Positions 11,410 to 23,557 of a stretch of DNA of 64,000 nucleotides are shown one piece after another. Position numbers and translations under genes: made by a program. The DNA lies in the NCBI GenBank assembly GCA_961205875.1, contig OY540816.1, positions 6,334,701 to 6,398,700 on the forward strand, read 5' to 3'. Positions within the stretch are counted from its first letter, which is position 1; every line of letters begins with the position of its first letter. The stretch comes from Sialis fuliginosa (lineage: Eukaryota; Arthropoda; Insecta; Megaloptera; Sialidae). Below the pieces are notes generated by a model. It had not been told where the DNA came from and ran no database searches. It saw nothing but the letters and a program-made list of their open reading frames with translations.

Positions 11410-12866
11410 CACAGAGAGAAAAGTCATGATAATTTTTATACAGAAAATCTTAGAAAAATTACTGTGCTCTCTTATAATGCGTGCGCAATCGACGATACAA
11501 GTAAAAAATATTTATACGTCCATATAAAAATTATCAGTGCTTACATTATATAAATTGCTTTTTTATCACGGTAGAAATTACGGTGCTAGCATGGTAATAT
11601 TTGGAACGCTGTATCAGAAAACTGCCTTACCGGCCTTACCGATTCAGTAAAATTTCTATAGCTTATTATTTTTTTTTTCCAACAGAAAGGTAAAAACAAT
11701 AAAAAGCAATTTTATTTTAAGAAAGTTATCGATTTATTTATATAATATACATTGTTTTGAATTTTACAACTAATAATAGTTTACAAATATAGTTGTAGAA
11801 CAATTTACATAAAGATATGACAACCAATACATGTGCAAAGAGACCGATTCACAGAACAAATTAAATATAAAATAACGTATTTTCAATATCTAAAATCTAA
11901 ACTAACCTATATCTGTCAAAACTTATTTTACAAATAAAACTTCTAAAAATAACACATTAAAACCGAACAAAACATTATTGTAAAACATTTATCACCCACT
12001 TTCATTTAAAATTCGCACAAAACAATAATTTTAATAAAATAAAAACAATCATAGCCATTTTAAATCTAAATATGCTACACGTCCCGCTTTAAATATTATT
12101 CACACTAAAAACAATTTTGAATATAAATTAAAATATAATACTTTAAAATCACGATAACATAGAAAAATATCTTTAAAATAGAAAACACTACACAATTACA
12201 ATATGTACTTTTAAAACAAATATACATTCTAAATATGTATGTAACTGTCAGCTTATAGGCCGTCGGAAGATCGAAAATAGCCGACTGTACTCGAACCTTA
12301 CTACCTTGTTTAAGCTGATAGTAAAATTTGCTTTATATCCTAACTTTCTATTAAGATATATCGAAAACCATAAATCTGAGATCTAGACATGATGCGTATG
12401 ATTTTTAGAGAATCGTTTTACAAACAAAATAAAACCATACATACATCTCCACGATAAACAGTTAATGAGATATCACATTTTTAGTTTTTGTGTTTTCAAC
12501 ATAATTGGTATCTTCTGTCTTTTTCTTTCTTTCTGCTTTTGCCAGATATCTTTGAAATATCATTGAATTTTATAAGTCAGTATTGTAAAATTTATCAGAC
12601 CGCCTAATAATTTACATCAACTTAAATAGCATTTTTTTTAAGAAAAACAATTAAAAAATACAAATTTGTCGAGATAGGAACTTTTTACTGTGCTGTTTTA
12701 TAAATTTCGCTGGCCTGTATTTTAAAAAATACTATTGTGTCCTTTACTTTTTATATTATGAATTTTAATTTTTCTTATTTTACCGTATAAAATTGACCAT
12801 ATTCGACTTTCGCACATCGTTTATAGTGCAGAGCACAGTAATTTTTCTAAGATTTTTCTCTCCGTG
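11410..12866. mobile_element. 1.46-kb TA-flanked TIR element (CACAGAGAGAAAA)
   Basis: The left end CACAGAGAGAAAA...ATCTTAGAAAAATTACTGTG and the right end CACAGTAATTTTTCTAAGAT...TTCTCTCCGTG are inverted copies, with TA outside each. A 21-bp insertion separates the blocks on the left. Similarity fades inward after CGATACAAG. The interior is AT-rich with no transposase. TA duplication suggests the Tc1/mariner supergroup. It is absent from J copy 2. Confidence 0.75.
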
Positions 12867-13330
12867 TATATACATATAAATTATAATAATATAATATGAC
12901 AGATGAAGCCACAGAAGATATACAGTGAAGCTAAGTAACTATAGTGGCGCTGCGGATATTTATCGAACTATCCCGATCAACTATATATATTCGCCTTCAA
13001 AATTTTCGTTAAAATACTCAAAAATATTTAAATAAACTGTTAATTTCCTTACTTCTAGTTATCCGATTTGGCTGAGTTTTAATAGGGTTCTATTCTGCAA
13101 ATAGATGAAACGAATTCAAAAGGTTTGATGTTAATTTATTACGTATTGCGAGCTGCAGTTTGTTGCCGTGGTGTAAAAATGGGTCGAAAACTACAAATTG
13201 AATTTTGTTTATATTTTTATGACGGAAAATTAAAACCAATCGAAATTAAATTAAATGAATATGGAGACTGTAATGTTCTCATTTAAAAAATGTTAAATTT
13301 AATATATAATGCTCATTTTATCAAATTTCA
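12867..13330. repeat. Repeat J, copy 1, right part
   Basis: Mirrors 31307-31700: TCCGATTTGGCTGAGTTTTA, ACAAACTGCAGCTCGC (as the inverse) and TAATGCTCATTTTAT are shared. A third, short copy is at 58011-58222. Confidence 0.75.
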
Positions 13331-13540
13331 TACGAAAAAAATAATGGGACGAGAGTAATACCACACTGCAAAGCATGCTTTGGGTGTGTTAATATCAGAA
13401 AACTTATTAGATTACAAGTTCAATCTAATTAAACATATTTTTAGTTAAATACTATACCAAAACAGAAGAACAAATACAAATTACATCAAATATTTTGTCC
13501 TTGCATACTACATGAAATTTATGATTACTTGGTCTATATA

Positions 13541-14215
13541 CAGTGTATTCCAAGTTGATTAAGCCATAGGAAATTTAACATGGGGACAATTAGAAGTGTT
13601 GTAGTAACCTTTGATCGAATTTAACAATGTGTCATTGGTGCATTTTGAAATGCCGCCACAAAATTTAATAAAATTGTCATCAGTATTTTGTTTTCAATTT
13701 TATATCTGTCAAAATCATGAAAATAATCATAATTAAAACATTTAAATCGCAGAATCTGTAACTCATTGGTGCAAGTAACGGATTAAACTATTAATCAATT
13801 ATACTATTGTAATTTTATCTTGGATGTTTTATTTAATTTTATTACCTATGCTTGAAATATGAAGTATTGTTACTCAATGGTATTGGTCAGTTCTCAAATT
13901 CGACGCTAAATAAATCTCTTACTAAGAAATAACACCTAAATGTAAAAATTTGAAATTTTTCTTTAATCGTGTACTAGTTAATAATAATATCAGAATGAAT
14001 AATGTTTTAATTATTCTGTGATTACAATAAATATGAGTAAATTTTGACAGATACAAAAATGAAAACAAAATACTAATGGCAATTTTATAAAATTTTGTGG
14101 CGGCATTTCAAAATGCACCGATAATATATCGTTAAATTTGACCAAAGGCTACTAGAACATTTCTAATTGTCCCTATGTTAAATTTCCTATGGTTTAATCA
14201 ACTTGGAATACACTA
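13541..14215. mobile_element. CAGTGTATTCCAAG MITE, copy 1, 675 bp
   Basis: Inverted arms of about 170 bp start CAGTGTATTCCAAGTTGATT and end TAATCAACTTGGAATACACT(A), with TA outside. The inner arms share GAAATGCCGCCACAAAATTT. Copy 2 (56236-56644) is shorter in the middle. Tc1/mariner-type MITE by TA duplication. Confidence 0.85.
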
Positions 14216-14317
14216 TAAGTTTCCTTCCTGTAAATACTCAGAAACATGATTAACTAAAACCCAATGAATTTGAATCCAGAAGTAAATAAAATATAAAATG
14301 TACTCCACCACTGTGTG

Positions 14318-14430
14318 AAGACAGATATTAACTAGTGGAATCGGCCGAGACGTGAGCTTGTCCTGTGAGATACAGCTCGCGGGACGCGTGGCTCCCGCTC
14401 GCGACACTTCTCCGGGGACACGTTTGACAC
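14318..14430 (+). other. GC-rich patch of unknown origin
   Basis: It begins with GTGAAGACAGATATTAACTA, identical to 10135-10154, followed by a looser match, then a CG-rich stretch (GCTCGCGGGACGCGTGGCTC). The frames are short or broken. It could be a degraded exon or transposon fragment. Confidence 0.35.
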
Positions 14431-14819
14431 TTCTGCGGATTCAGCTGTATAATTTCATGAAATGAATACCACCCTATCTTTTTTGCGATAAGCGAGTGCC
14501 ATGTAAACTTTTTTTCCGTTTTTGTTGTTACTGTTATATTGTTGATGTGTTTTCTTTTCTTTTTAATGAAATTATGTCGGGTAGTTGTTCGCTGTTTTTT
14601 TGTTTTGTTGAATAAACTTGTGAGGGAATTTGTAAAATAAAGTGAATCCCTCAAGACTCATAGTTTTTGATGGAAAATATTTTTGTTCTGTGTAGGATTT
14701 GGTTAGGTTAGGAACAATACAGAGTTGTATTTGAAGTTTACAAATATAACCCAATTAATTGAAGGATAGTTTCATTAAAAGCATTTATAATGATATTACA
14801 AAAAATCTCATGTAAATTT
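14431..14819. other. AT-rich DNA, no feature recognised
   Basis: Overlapping minus-strand open frames (up to 108 codons, 14328-14654) have lysine/asparagine-rich composition expected of AT-rich noise. Confidence 0.45.
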
Positions 14820-15110
14820 GCAATTTTTCAACTGGATGATTTTTTTAGTATATTTATGTTTCAATTGTAATGACCTTTTTTTGCTTTTCAACTGTATTTA
14901 TCTATAGTATCGTCCTTTTTTTCTATATACTTGTACTTTTTCAACCAGATGTATTTTTTTGTACTTAGTATATTTATGTTTTATTGGTTGTAATGACTTT
15001 TTTTTTGCTCCACATTTATAATTTTCAACTACACAAATTGACTTTCACAACTGCAGTTTTCATTTTTAGAACTGCAGAAAGAAGCTACAACTACACACTA
15101 AAATAACCCC
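14820..15110 (+). repeat. T-rich degenerate repeat with TTTTCAACTG units
   Basis: Imperfect units of TTTTCAACTGNA...TGACCTTTTTTGC are followed by a 3' block GCTACAACTACACACTAAAA plus TAACCCCTG. The same block ends the tandem array at 51880-52130, so both derive from one dispersed element. Confidence 0.7.
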
Positions 15111-15846
15111 TGCAGAACAATATCTAAATATTCTAAACAATTTTATCTAAAATCTGTCATTTCAAATTTCATTCATTCTTTCTTTAAACATAGTATCATA
15201 TATAATTTCAAAATAATTTGAAAATAAATATGAAAATTCATATTTTAATAACTTTTTCGTGGAACTTCACGTAATTCGAGGCTTAATCAAAATTCATGTT
15301 TTATTTAAATTTCCTTTTTGTTTTTCATCTTTTGTGTTCATAATTTACAGCAGAAATAAAATTGACATGAAAGTAAAAAAGAATGAGTTATTTAAATTAC
15401 AGTGCCAAACATAAAGTGAAAAAGATACGTTTTTTCTTACCAAAAAATTGTATTTTACATGAAAATTTTCAGCTTTATCAAAGTTTTGTTTTAAAAACAA
15501 TGTATAATTTAATTAAAATTTTATTTTCAGCTTAATTAATAATACTTTTACAAAACAAAAAAGGGAAAGTTGACAAAATCAATTACCTAACGTTCCCTTA
15601 ACCCACTTATTACCGAAACTATTTTTTTTCTCCAATTACTGCAGTTTTTTTATATATGTACCTTTGTGCATGAAGCTTGCTAGGAAAAAATTAAACAAAA
15701 CCTGGAAAAGCTAAAAAATAAAGCATGTTATAACGTCCAGTAGTAATGAGCCACTATGAACGGTTTACGTCGCTTATATTCACTTCAAGTTGACTTAAAC
15801 ACATAGATAAAAGTTGTATTTATTAAAAATTTTGTTTTTCGTTTAG
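15111..15846. other. AT-rich DNA, no gene seen
   Basis: No recognised element; frames are closed. Confidence 0.45.
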
Positions 15847-15848
15847 TA

Positions 15849-16088
15849 CACTGGTAGAATGGTTGATTTGGGCCAAGAAATCCTTGTTTTCTATATAACG
15901 AAAAAAATATTTTCTTAATTTAAGAATATACTCTTAATCCAGAAAATTGTTGTTTCCATTTAAAGAAATATTGTTGACCGAAAACAATAATATACTTGGA
16001 TTAAGAATAAATTCTTATATTAAGAAAATATTATTTTCGTTATATATAAAACAAGATTTTCTTGGCCCAAGTCACTTTTCTACCTGTG
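15849..16088. mobile_element. 240-bp foldback MITE (CACTGGTAGAA)
   Basis: Nearly the whole element is one imperfect palindrome: GGGCCAAGAAATCCTTGTTT near the left end mirrors AACAAGATTTTCTTGGCCC near the right. TA is present outside CACTGGTAGAA / TTCTACCTGTG. The transcript would fold into a single long hairpin. Confidence 0.85.
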
Positions 16089-16250
16089 TATTTGGAAGAT
16101 AGAAATTAGTTGGACGAAAAAGTAATTAATAAAAAAAGTTTAGGTAGAGGTTGAAAAAAAAACACCCTTATGTTGAGGTTTATTAGTGATAATTACATTT
16201 AAAATATTTAAAAATCTTATATTAAGTATTATTATATTTAGTATGTTTAT

Positions 16251-17045
16251 TAACTTCCCATTAGGAAGTTATTGTAATCGGTCCTAAAATCAAAATCAAA
16301 AATTTCAACATAATTGTATGTTTTAAGGTCACTATAGTATATTTACACTATTTTCAGAGAGATGTATGTGTGTGTGTGTGTGTGTGTCATTTTTTACGTG
16401 CACAAAATCTCGAAAATAAAAAATATTATTGACTTCGTTGGGGCGCCAATCGAAGCGTCTTGACGTGAATATGATCTGAAAGAAAGGACTTTTTGAAATT
16501 CAACCCCTATGGGGGTAAAACGTAGCATAAAATTCTTTTTTTTTGGTCAAATTTACTTGAAACTCAGCAAAAATATTCTACAATATACATAATGAAACAT
16601 GTATTTCAGTATATTTTTTTTGTTATACGTGGCTAAACAGCCATTGAAGGGGTGAAAGGTGAAAACCACCCTCAAAATTTGAATTTTAAATACTAATAAA
16701 TAAGTCTACAATTCATGTTTCCTTGTAAACAAATACAATTAAATTTATATAGTTACGTTTTATAAAACAAATGCAATTTAATTCTAATTGTCAAATTAGT
16801 TATTCTAAAAATGTCTGTTATATTATTGACATTTGAATATTAGAAAACTAATATTCATGATACAAAGGTGAGTTTTATTTCTGAACAATTCCATTAAAAT
16901 TTTTCATATACATTTAAAAAAAACATAAATTATATGGAAACAATAAATAATCAGTATTCAAGTATTTATAATCATACGGTGTTGGGAAGTTGATTGTGTG
17001 AACCTAAAGGGTCTCACCCCAACCCAAAGCTTGTTTTATATATTA
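16251..17045 (+). mobile_element. E-family repeat, long copy
   Basis: Starts near AACTTCCCATTAGGAAGTTA, carries a (TG)n run at 16364-16387, the box CCAATCGAAGCGTCTTGACG, and ends GGGAAGTTGATTGTGTG...CCCAAAGCTTG. Related copies: 19070-19360, 45385-46425 (interrupted), and the ACTTCCATG subfamily at 28921, 52293, 59634 and 62495. No protein is encoded. Class uncertain, possibly a non-autonomous DNA element. Confidence 0.7.
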
Positions 17046-17391
17046 TTTTTATTCTTAGAAATCAAGTTGTGACTTGTAGACAAATAAAACCGTCTCAAGA
17101 TTGTTTATTTACTGTATTTTCATTTCATATCTATGTTATGTATGTCAATTTTAAAGTGTGACCGGGAGACGTCTACAAAAACATAAATATATCGCATATA
17201 ACAAAAACTCATACAACTTTTATTATTAGAAAACAACTTTTTCATATGTAGGTACAGTAGAAATCAAATAAAACTCTCAGACAGTTCAGAATTTTTCTGC
17301 AAACAACATTTCTAACTAAGAGTAATATATTTTTTTTTGAGATTATATTTTAAAATACAATGCGTGGCAATGATGAGAAATCCATATCATA
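17046..17391. other. AT-rich spacer
   Basis: No feature recognised between the E and H copies. Confidence 0.45.
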
Positions 17392-18290
17392 TAAAAAAAC
17401 ATCTGCCAAGTAAATGCACAGTGCTTCCTCGTACTAAATTCACCAAATGTAGTTAATTATTGAACAAGTTAAATAAAAATCGATAAAGTGTTCAGATCAG
17501 GCCATAATCAGTGCCCCGGGGCCTCCGACTATAGTGGGGGGCCACAGCAACTTAAAAATTATCGTCAAGATTGAGAAACAAAATAAATGATCATTAAAAA
17601 TTAAAATTAGTCACAATAGTAACAAGCGTAAAATTATGGATTGAGGTAGAAACGAAAAAAAAGTGTTCAATATTTTTTAGTGAGGACTCTTCGGTGACTT
17701 GCTGCTCCGGGCCTCAGAGCCTCTAGTTACGGTCCATATTAAGATAAATTGCCTTGCATTGATAGCCATTTAATTTTTATACAATTTTACTAAAAAATAT
17801 TAGTTCAACATTTTTCATAAGACGAATCTGATTATTTTTTCGTATGTTTTTAATTTTTTTTTACAATTTCAATTTAAATCTAAAATGCATATCAATTTAA
17901 AATGACGATTTTTTAAAGTAGACGTTCTATATATTATAGGAAATTGAATGCTCTACAAAAAACATTCTATAAAATTTTCACGTTACATATCTCGTTGAGA
18001 TATCTTGAAAAAATAAAAAAATTGGATGTCACCCATCCCCCTTACACACGATTTTGATGATTTTTAAATGGGACCGTCCTCAAGCCAGACCCAACCATCC
18101 AACCAAGTTTCATTAATATCGGTTCAGTGGTACATGCGTGTGACAAGTATTCAGGGAACAGACATGGAACGAAAAGTGTTTGTCTTAAACTGAAACGGAA
18201 AGATCAATTTAAAATTTTGAAATCGAAGAAAAAATTTTAAAACCATCACAAAGCTTCTCGTATCTTCGATATTGCGAGGACGCAAAAATA
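17392..18290 (+). mobile_element. H-family repeat, copy 1 (interrupted)
   Basis: Begins AAAAAACATCTGCCAAG and ends TATTGCGAGGACGCAAAA. Shared internal blocks are GTGCTTCCTCG, CACACGATTTTGATGATTTT and CCAACCAAGTTTCA. Other copies are at 37618, 44126 and 45588. A GACGGACGGACAGACAGACA microsatellite, present in the other copies, is reduced here. The left subterminal TGCTTCCTCG mirrors the right GCGAGGAAGCA in sister copies. A hAT insertion occupies 17498-17738. Confidence 0.75.
17498..17738. mobile_element. hAT-like insertion inside H copy 1
   Basis: The three other H copies read TTCAGAT(A)AAATTGCC without interruption. Here 241 bp of GC-rich sequence (CAGGCCATAATCAGTGCCCC...GGGCCTCAGAGCC...TTACGGTCCATA) intervene, flanked by TTCAGAT and TTAAGAT. 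Imperfect TIRs and a 7-8-bp duplication fit hAT. Confidence 0.7.
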
Positions 18291-19069
18291 TATATCCCTT
18301 CTACATATAATATGGAAAAACGACATCATTATTCTTTTATACGTTTTGTTTTTTCTTTAACCAAAAAATCACATAACTGAAATATAGTTGATATATTATG
18401 AGATATTGTATAATAACATATCATAATAATATAAAAAGATACGCATAAAAACGGTTCGTTTTTTTCTCGATTCCATTCAAGTAAAAAAAAATCCAGTCTC
18501 TCACATGTATAAAAGTAATCAAATAAAAATATCAAATAGTACAATACTTCTTTTACAAATGCTATACTCGTTTTTCGTCCTGACCAGTAAGCTGGCAAAT
18601 CCTTTTAGAATCCGTGTTCCTTTTAAGAAAGGCATCGGCAAAGACTGTGTTTCCATAATGGTGTCATTTGTTCTTTTATGTGCAATTTATGTATGCTTTC
18701 TAAGCATGAATAATGTTCTTTTCACTTTCATGTAGATTCTCGCCACAAAAAACTTCTCTAAAAATAGATTCGTTTAAGAGATACTTTATAAAGTAGTACA
18801 CACGTCATTATAATTGCGCATTAACGTTCAAGAAACATTTTCAGATAATGCAATCCGCGTCAGACTTGCAGCATTTTGTTATTTCCTACGATCATGTGGT
18901 TGTTACGTAAGTAAATATAACAGTGTCTTTTGGACTCCGATGATGATAGCATTGTTATTGAAACACGTGTAAGTCTAAACTCTTACAATTTTTATGGTTA
19001 GGGGATTTGTATTTGATAAAAATAACGCAGGCCCACAAAAAAGGTCTTCTACTCTAAATCGGACTATAT
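18291..19069. other. AT-rich DNA, no gene seen
   Basis: Overlapping short frames on both strands have no recognisable product. Confidence 0.45.
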
Positions 19070-19420
19070 TTTTAACTTATATTACTACTATTATTGTAAT
19101 CGGTCCGATAAACAAAATCAAAAATTACAACATATTTGTATGTTTCAAGATCACTATAGTATATTTACACTCTTTTCAGAAAGATGTCTGTGTGTGTGTA
19201 TGGACGTACGTATGTGCGTGTCATTTTTTACGTTCACGAAATCTCGTAAATAAAAAATGCTATTGACTTCGTTGGGGTGCCAATCGAAGCGTCTTGACGT
19301 CATTATGATCTAAAAGAAAGAATTTTTCGAAATTCAATCCCTATGAGGGTAAAAAGGGTTGTAACACACTAATTTGACAATCAGAATTAAATTGCATTTG
19401 TTTTATAAAACGTAACTAGT
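19070..19420 (+). mobile_element. Rearranged E-family copy
   Basis: Positions 19090-19350 match the head of the E copy (ATTGTAATCGGTCC, CACTATAGTATATTTACACT, CCAATCGAAGCGTCTTGACG). The following 60 bp (GACAATCAGAATTAAATTGC...) match the inverse of 16755-16800, an internal segment of E. The copy is therefore a head joined to an inverted middle. Confidence 0.7.
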
Positions 19421-21126
19421 CTGACAAACGAATCATTTTTCATTTAAAGCTAAGGCAAAAAAAATTGAGAGGAACCAAACAAATTAAAGCTTAATAAACA
19501 AGTTAACTGACCAATGCATTGGTTTAACTAAAAAAAATTTTCCGGACCCTTAAAAAATATTTAAAAAATAGGAAAATTTTTGTGTCCCACTATTTCTTAT
19601 GATTGCGCGATAACCGTAACTCAAAAAAAATTATGCTAAAAAGTCTCAAAACTAGAAACTTTAAGCTTTAAAATGCTTTTAGTTATTTCGATACGACCAT
19701 TTTTCACAGAGATACAGCTCTTCAAAATACACTTTAAAAAAAGTTGTAATTGTTTGTTCCTTTAATTTTTTGGATAAGTGTATAAGGTTTCCTAGTTTTC
19801 TACGGAAACCTAAAAACATCTTTAATTTCAAGTGTGCGATGCATTGCGTATCTCCCCTACCTAGATACATATTTACTTTATAAAATGTATGTTTAACAAT
19901 AGTTTTATACATAAAACTAAGATTTTCTCGAAAATCACATCGCTGCATTCCATTGTCCTAACATGTAAAAAGTGCAAACTTAATTTTTACGTAACTTAAC
20001 TAGATCACGTTGGATACTGTAACATTTTTATTCTAATAACAAAAACAGTTTCTTTGTATAAAGTTTATACAAAGCACTCTCAACTTTTCAGACAGAAATA
20101 GTTTAAATTTAACGTTAAGTTTGTTCAACATTTCACTTTACAAAATTTATAATATACGATCACTACACGAATAACGTTTCATTAAATAAGTAAATACTTA
20201 ATTTTTTTCTTAAATATCAATTAAACTAGTCAATTTATTCATTTTCTAAATATTTTGTATCAATTAAAAATTTTACTTTGATACACGTCAGTGAATCCTT
20301 TGGGATATTAATAAAACATTTTTTAATTTCATTGAAACTATATAATTGTGAAGATTTGTTTAAAACATTGTTAATATATTTGATGAAAAATATTTACATT
20401 CGAATATTTATATTTTATTAGACAAAATATGTCTACATTTTATTATTGTAAAATTATTTAATAATAATAAAACGTTTGCTACATATTTCAATTTCTTTAA
20501 TCGTCAGCTTTAATTTAATACCCCACTAGCCAGAATAATTTTTTTTTTAAATTGGTAACCCATTTGCTCCTTTAAAAAGCGTCGAAAACTTTTATTTTAA
20601 TAACTTATATCTATAATTTACTATAATTGTGACAAATCTCAGATTCAGTAGCTATAGAAGGTTTTGTTAGGCACAGTCGATTTTATGTGTTCCATTTTCT
20701 GATTTAGGTACGGAACACTAAAAAGATTAGCGCTGCATGCCCGCGCCAAGGCGTCTGAATTTTTAATGGGACGAGACCGAGACGATATTAAGTTTATCAA
20801 TAATTCTCGTCGAGAGTCTCAGTTTAAAAAGATTATTAACACTTTGACTGGCACGGAATGTCTATATTTAAGTTGTTATTCAGCGCTGTCGGTCACGCGT
20901 TCTGGCGTAGATGCTACTAACGCTTGCTAAAGCGAAACAGGTGACTGACAAAATGCCTGACACGGTGCCATTTATAAAATTTGTCCATTGGCGTCGTGTC
21001 AGTCACCGCGAATCGATACATAAAAAACTCAATAATTTCGTACAAAAATGCACCAAAATAAATAAAATAATTATATACTTACATATTCTATTACACAAAA
21101 CTTAAAAACAAGTGTTAATAATTAAA
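19421..21126. other. AT-rich DNA with minor fragments
   Basis: TTTCCTAGTTTTCTACGGAA (from about 19788) is an inverted scrap of the end of the element at 47112. TTAA followed by CACTTTGACTGGCACGGAA (20836-20858) looks like a lone piggyBac-type end, but no partner end was found. 20720-20990 is less AT-rich than its surroundings without a convincing frame. Confidence 0.4.
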
Positions 21127-21602
21127 ATATCTGCCTTGGCAACCACGGGACTTTCTTATACGTAATCCTAACAGTGAATTGTATACGTGATTCTTTGTTT
21201 ATTAAAACATTTCTAACAAACTAACAAGATAGAACAAAATGAATAATATAGGTAATTCTCTCCATTATATAACAAGTGATTTTTTTTAACGTAATAACTG
21301 AAAACGGATGTTTACTCTTGTAAATTTTTGGATTTTTGAATTATTTTTGAAATAAGAAAAAATGTTTTAGATAAAAAATGTCGAGTATGTTATTATCTAT
21401 AATTTATTCCCCATACATTTTTTTCCAACATTTATGATTTAGCCAGAAATAATTTTTTTATGTAATTATTTAGATTCACCTACACTTTTCACTCTCAGTA
21501 TTACGTATAAGAAAGTCCCATGGTACCTACGGCAAACACACACACTGTTCAATCGCTGTAATATGTATACGAAAGTACCATGACACTCATGACAGATATT
21601 TC
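21127..21602. mobile_element. TIR element (AATATCTGCC), ~475 bp
   Basis: GGGACTTTCTTATACGTAAT on the left mirrors ATTACGTATAAGAAAGTCCC at about 21500, and a second, more diverged right copy ends CATGACAGATATT. The terminal repeat is thus duplicated at the right end. Class unknown. Confidence 0.55.
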
Positions 21603-21844
21603 TCCTCTGTTATAAACCATTTGAATTTTTTTTCAAAAATTCGTTTTTACGAAAAAATGAATAGAACATAAATTATATATATAGATATTACCTACATTTT
21701 TTAACTTGACCATCTTTCTCTATTTCGCACTGTTTCAGAGTAATTCTAAAAATTCAAAAATCGACGTAGGTAAACATCCGTATCCGGTTGAAAGATCGTT
21801 TTTAAAAATAGGACGTTTTCTTCCCAGACAAAAATTAATCTTAA

Positions 21845-23553
21845 GGGTCAATCCATATGAACTGGTCCAGCACTGGTTGCTCGATCATTCTAAAAAAAAT
21901 TGATTTTTTGTGTGTAATTACCCTAACATATTGGTAGTTCGAAACGACCATTATTTTAATTTTATTGTTTTTTGTTTTCGCGTGACGGCCATATTTGTTC
22001 TAAAGGTCGCAGCATTTTTTGTACTTTAAAGGGATCGCGGAAAATAAAATATCTCAGCTTCTATCAAACCTTTCAACATCGGAGTAAAAGCAAATTATTC
22101 AGAATAAAACGGGCTACAAGATTACTTCAAGACATTTTCACCTAAATGTTATCCTAAAGGGTGAAATTTCAGCCATAATTCTTAGTTCTATTTTTGAAAA
22201 AATCCCATTTTCAAGGGGATGTTTTTGCAAGAAGGGGAAAAGTTAACAAGTCAAATTATTTTTTACAAATAGGTGGGTACTAGTTGTATTCACACACCAA
22301 AGTTCAACTCTGAGACTTACCCCCCTTTATTTTAAAAAATTCTCAAAATTTGAAAATTTGAGAAAATGGCACTTTTCAAAGCTAAATAACTCTGGTGGGG
22401 GACCAGATAAAAATCTGAAATTTTAGCCCATAATAGTACTACATAATGGTATTATGTACTAAAAATTTTTAGATTGAGATTTGACTACAAGCAGTGGTAT
22501 TGCAACCACAAAAATGCATGTTTCAATGAGCCTATACATGTTGTGATTTTGTTTCAATAATAATTAAAATATGTTATATCTTTGTTATGAGTTACTTTAA
22601 GTTATTATATGTGTTATAAATTTTTAAAGCTGACCTATTTTTCTATCTAAAAATAAAATATATATAGGGTGTCACCTATGAAAAACAAAAGTTGACATCA
22701 TTTCCGGTTCAACCGGAAGTGACAGAAAATAAAAAATAAGATTTTAAAAACACTCAAAAAAAAAAACCATTTTTTTCTTCATTAGAGCATTCTTCTATTT
22801 CCAAGAAGAAAAAAGTTAGTAATAGATATTATATTAATGTTGACACTCTGTATTAACATATGAACTCCTATTGAATATTGTGGTTGCAATACCACTGCCT
22901 GTAGTTAAATCTCAATCTCAAAAATTTTGGTACATAATACCATTATGTAGTACTATTATGGGCTAAAATTTCAGATTTTTATCTGGTCCCCCACCAGAGT
23001 TATTTAGCTTTGAAAAGTGCCATTTTCTCAAATTTTCAAATTTTGAGAATTTTTTGAAATAAAGGGGGGCAAGTCTCAGAGTTGAACTTTGGTGTGTGAA
23101 TACAACTAGTACCCATCTATTTGTAAAAAATAATTTGACTTGTTAACTTTTCCCCTTCTTGCAAAAACATCCCCTTGAAAATAGGATTTTTTCAAAAATA
23201 GAACTAAGAATTAAGGCTGAAATTTCACCCTTTAAGATAACATTTAGGTGAAAATGTCTTGAAGTAATCTTGTAGCCCGTTTTATTCTGAATAATTTGCT
23301 TTTACTCCGATGTTGAAAGGTTTGATAGAAGCTGAGATATTTTAGTTTCCGCGAACCCTTTAAAGTACAAAAAATGCTGCGACCTGTAGAATAAATATGG
23401 CCGTCACGCGAAAACAAAAAACAATAAAATTAAAATAATGGTCGTTTCGAACTACCAACATGTTAGGGTAATTACACACAAAAAATCAATTTTTTTTAGA
23501 ATGGCCAAGCAACCATTTAATTTAATTTTGGACCATTTCATATGGATTGACCC
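21845..23553. mobile_element. 1.7-kb TTAA-flanked element with ~670-bp TIRs
   Basis: The arms 21845-22511 and 22878-23553 are near-perfect inverted copies, reading GGGTCAATCCATATGAA inward from both ends and meeting near TTGTGGTTGCAATACCACTG. TTAA lies outside each end (21841-21844, 23554-23557), the duplication typical of piggyBac. The ~366-bp loop contains TTCCGGTTCAACCGGAAGTG and no transposase. The arms carry scattered point differences, so they have not been recently homogenised. The superfamily rests only on TTAA and GGG termini. Confidence 0.85.
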
Positions 23554-23557
23554 TTAA

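Noticed and set aside
14328-14654. 108-codon minus-strand frame, among the longest here
   Set aside because: Lys/Asn/Thr-rich composition from AT-rich DNA; no motif and no splice context.
16364-16387. (TG)n tract as a regulatory element
   Set aside because: It is an internal microsatellite of the E-family repeat.
20836-20870. TTAA followed by CACTTTGACTGGCACGG as a piggyBac element
   Set aside because: No matching inverted end plus TTAA was found downstream or upstream.
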